Source of the DNA: Streptacidiphilus sp. P02-A3a
GTDB taxonomy: Bacteria > Actinomycetota > Actinomycetes > Streptomycetales > Streptomycetaceae
Reading direction: 5' to 3'
Length of the DNA stretch: 64,000 nucleotides
NCBI RefSeq assembly: GCF_014084105.1
Contig: NZ_CP048289.1
Location: 877,922 to 941,921, forward strand
This document shows positions 63,058 through 64,000 of this stretch, piece after piece; within the stretch, counting starts at the first letter, position 1; each line of letters begins with the position of its first letter. The position numbers were made by a program, and so were the translations under genes. The notes under the pieces were generated by a model. It was not told the DNA's origin and searched no databases. It saw only the letters and a list, made by a program, of their open reading frames with translations.

Positions 63058-64000
63058 GTGACCAGATCAGTATTAGTAGGACGTGCCGCCGTGATCACCG
63101 CCGCGGCCCTCATCGGGGCCTTCGGCCTGGCCGGGACCCCCGCGCTGGCGGGCACCCCGGCCGCCGCCGGTGGCGCCCGGGCCGCGGCCGTCGGCGCCGC
63201 CGACACCCGCGCCTCCGCCATCGTCGCCCTCGGCGACAGCGCCATCTCCGGCGAGGGCGCGGGCACCGACACCGACGACGCCTATGTCCCCGGGACCGAC
63301 GGTCCGACGAACTTCTGCCACCGCAGCACCTCGTCCGAGATCTTCGACACCGGGCTGTCCGGCGTCACCGGGGTCGACCTCGCCTGTTCCGGCGCGCAGA
63401 CCGGCGACCTGGTGAGCGACCCGACCCTGGCCAAGGTCACCGGCTCCGGCAGCGGTGACTTCGGCGAGCCCAAGCAGGACGTCGAACTCGCCCGGACCGC
63501 CGCCCAGTACCAGGTGAAGATGGTCGTCGTCACCATCGGCGCCAACGACGACTTCGACTTCAGCGGGATCATGGAGAGCTGCCTCGGGCAGTACTTCCCG
63601 ATCCCGCAGTCCGAGGGCTGCCGGGACACCATCGGCAGCGCGGCCATCACCGCGCGGGCCCAGGCGGTCATCCCGAAGATCGAGGCGGCGCTCACCGACG
63701 TCCGGCAGACCATGCGCGACGCCGGCTACGCCGACGGCTCGTACCAGCTGGTGATGCAGTCGTACTTCACCCCGATCACCCCGGACATCCGCAGCAACAC
63801 CTACGCGGCGAAGGTCGCCGACGGCTGCCCGGCCTACCCGGAGGACCTGGCCTGGGGCCACAACTGGGTGGTCCCGCAGCTGGACGACGCGCTGCGGACC
63901 GCCGCCGAGGCGGTACCCGGCGTGCGCTTCCTCGACCAGCGCCGGGTCAGCTACGGCCATGAGGTCTGCGCGGAGATGACCACCTCGCCGTACGAGTACA
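63058..64000 (+). CDS. Secreted SGNH/GDSL hydrolase with an early TTA codon (cut by window end)
   Basis: At least 314 residues, open to the window end. GTG 63058 has AGGAG at 7 bases. Signal peptide MTRSVLVGRAA, hydrophobic core, cleavage near TPALAG. Block I is VALGDSAISGEG with the nucleophile Ser, and block III is TIGANDDF; a CACSGAQTG-like segment (LACSGAQTGDLV) is typical of lipase/esterase members. Several cysteines suggest disulfides. Residue 5 is TTA (63073-63075), the rare leucine codon read by the bldA tRNA, so translation may be tied to development. A GTG at 63091 would avoid the TTA but loses the charged signal-peptide start. Confidence 0.85.
   Translation, partial: MTRSVLVGRAAVITAAALIGAFGLAGTPALAGTPAAAGGARAAAVGAADTRASAIVALGDSAISGEGAGTDTDDAYVPGTDGPTNFCHRSTSSEIFDTGLSGVTGVDLACSGAQTGDLVSDPTLAKVTGSGSGDFGEPKQDVELARTAAQYQVKMVVVTIGANDDFDFSGIMESCLGQYFPIPQSEGCRDTIGSAAITARAQAVIPKIEAALTDVRQTMRDAGYADGSYQLVMQSYFTPITPDIRSNTYAAKVADGCPAYPEDLAWGHNWVVPQLDDALRTAAEAVPGVRFLDQRRVSYGHEVCAEMTTSPYEY

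Overview
The window is chromosomal DNA from a high-GC actinobacterium, most likely a member of the Streptomycetaceae (Streptomyces, Kitasatospora or Streptacidiphilus type). The evidence is the strong third-position G/C bias, frequent GTG starts, futalosine-route menaquinone genes (mqnA, mqnC), a fused F420 gene (fbiC), an XRE regulator with a DUF397 partner, a fused gamma-alpha 2-oxoacid:ferredoxin oxidoreductase, and one rare TTA leucine codon. Genus assignment is inference. No rRNA, tRNA, insertion sequence, prophage or CRISPR array was seen.

Layout. 1-3.7 kb: the tail of a zinc alcohol dehydrogenase, a hotdog protein, a HAD hydrolase, a divergent ArsR/VOC pair, a small secreted protein and a cold-shock protein. 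4-9.4 kb: menaquinone genes (mqnA, mqnC, a truncated amidohydrolase-like gene, menG, a SLOG-like gene, a menJ-like reductase). 9.4-11.7 kb: a large secreted beta-propeller/Ig-like protein. 11.7-28.7 kb: a regulatory region with two Rex-like sites, then a complete 14-gene nuoA-N operon with mostly overlapping stop/start codons. 28.9-33.8 kb: a polyprenyl diphosphate synthase, an orphan LuxR response regulator and korAB. 34-42.5 kb: a KimA-like potassium importer, a GT87-like membrane glycosyltransferase, RarD, a DeoR regulator facing an orphan sugar-binding lipoprotein, and a LolA-like protein. 42.6-50 kb: fbiC, a secreted tyrosine phosphatase, a sugar/proton symporter, an SDR and an XRE regulator. 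50-58.8 kb: an EthD-like protein, DUF397, an Scr1-type XRE regulator, GOLPH3, a D-Ala-D-Ala carboxypeptidase, a DHA2 efflux pump and a LysM-NlpC/P60 cell-wall hydrolase behind a c-di-AMP riboswitch. 58.9-64 kb: an ABC-2 exporter next to its probable two-component system, then a secreted GDSL hydrolase cut by the window end.

How the genes fit together. The first 34 kb is a respiratory module. MqnA/MqnC/MenG and the polyprenyl synthase supply menaquinone, the MenJ-like reductase tunes its side chain, Nuo reduces it, and KorAB feeds reduced ferredoxin into central metabolism. The nuo promoter carries redox (Rex) sites and a second, unassigned array of AGATCAC half-sites. The second half is dominated by envelope functions and small regulators. 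The most notable non-coding signals are the c-di-AMP riboswitch, the nuo control region, a pair of matching inverted repeats in front of the SDR and EthD-like genes, and an unexplained structured gap at 48.2-48.45 kb.
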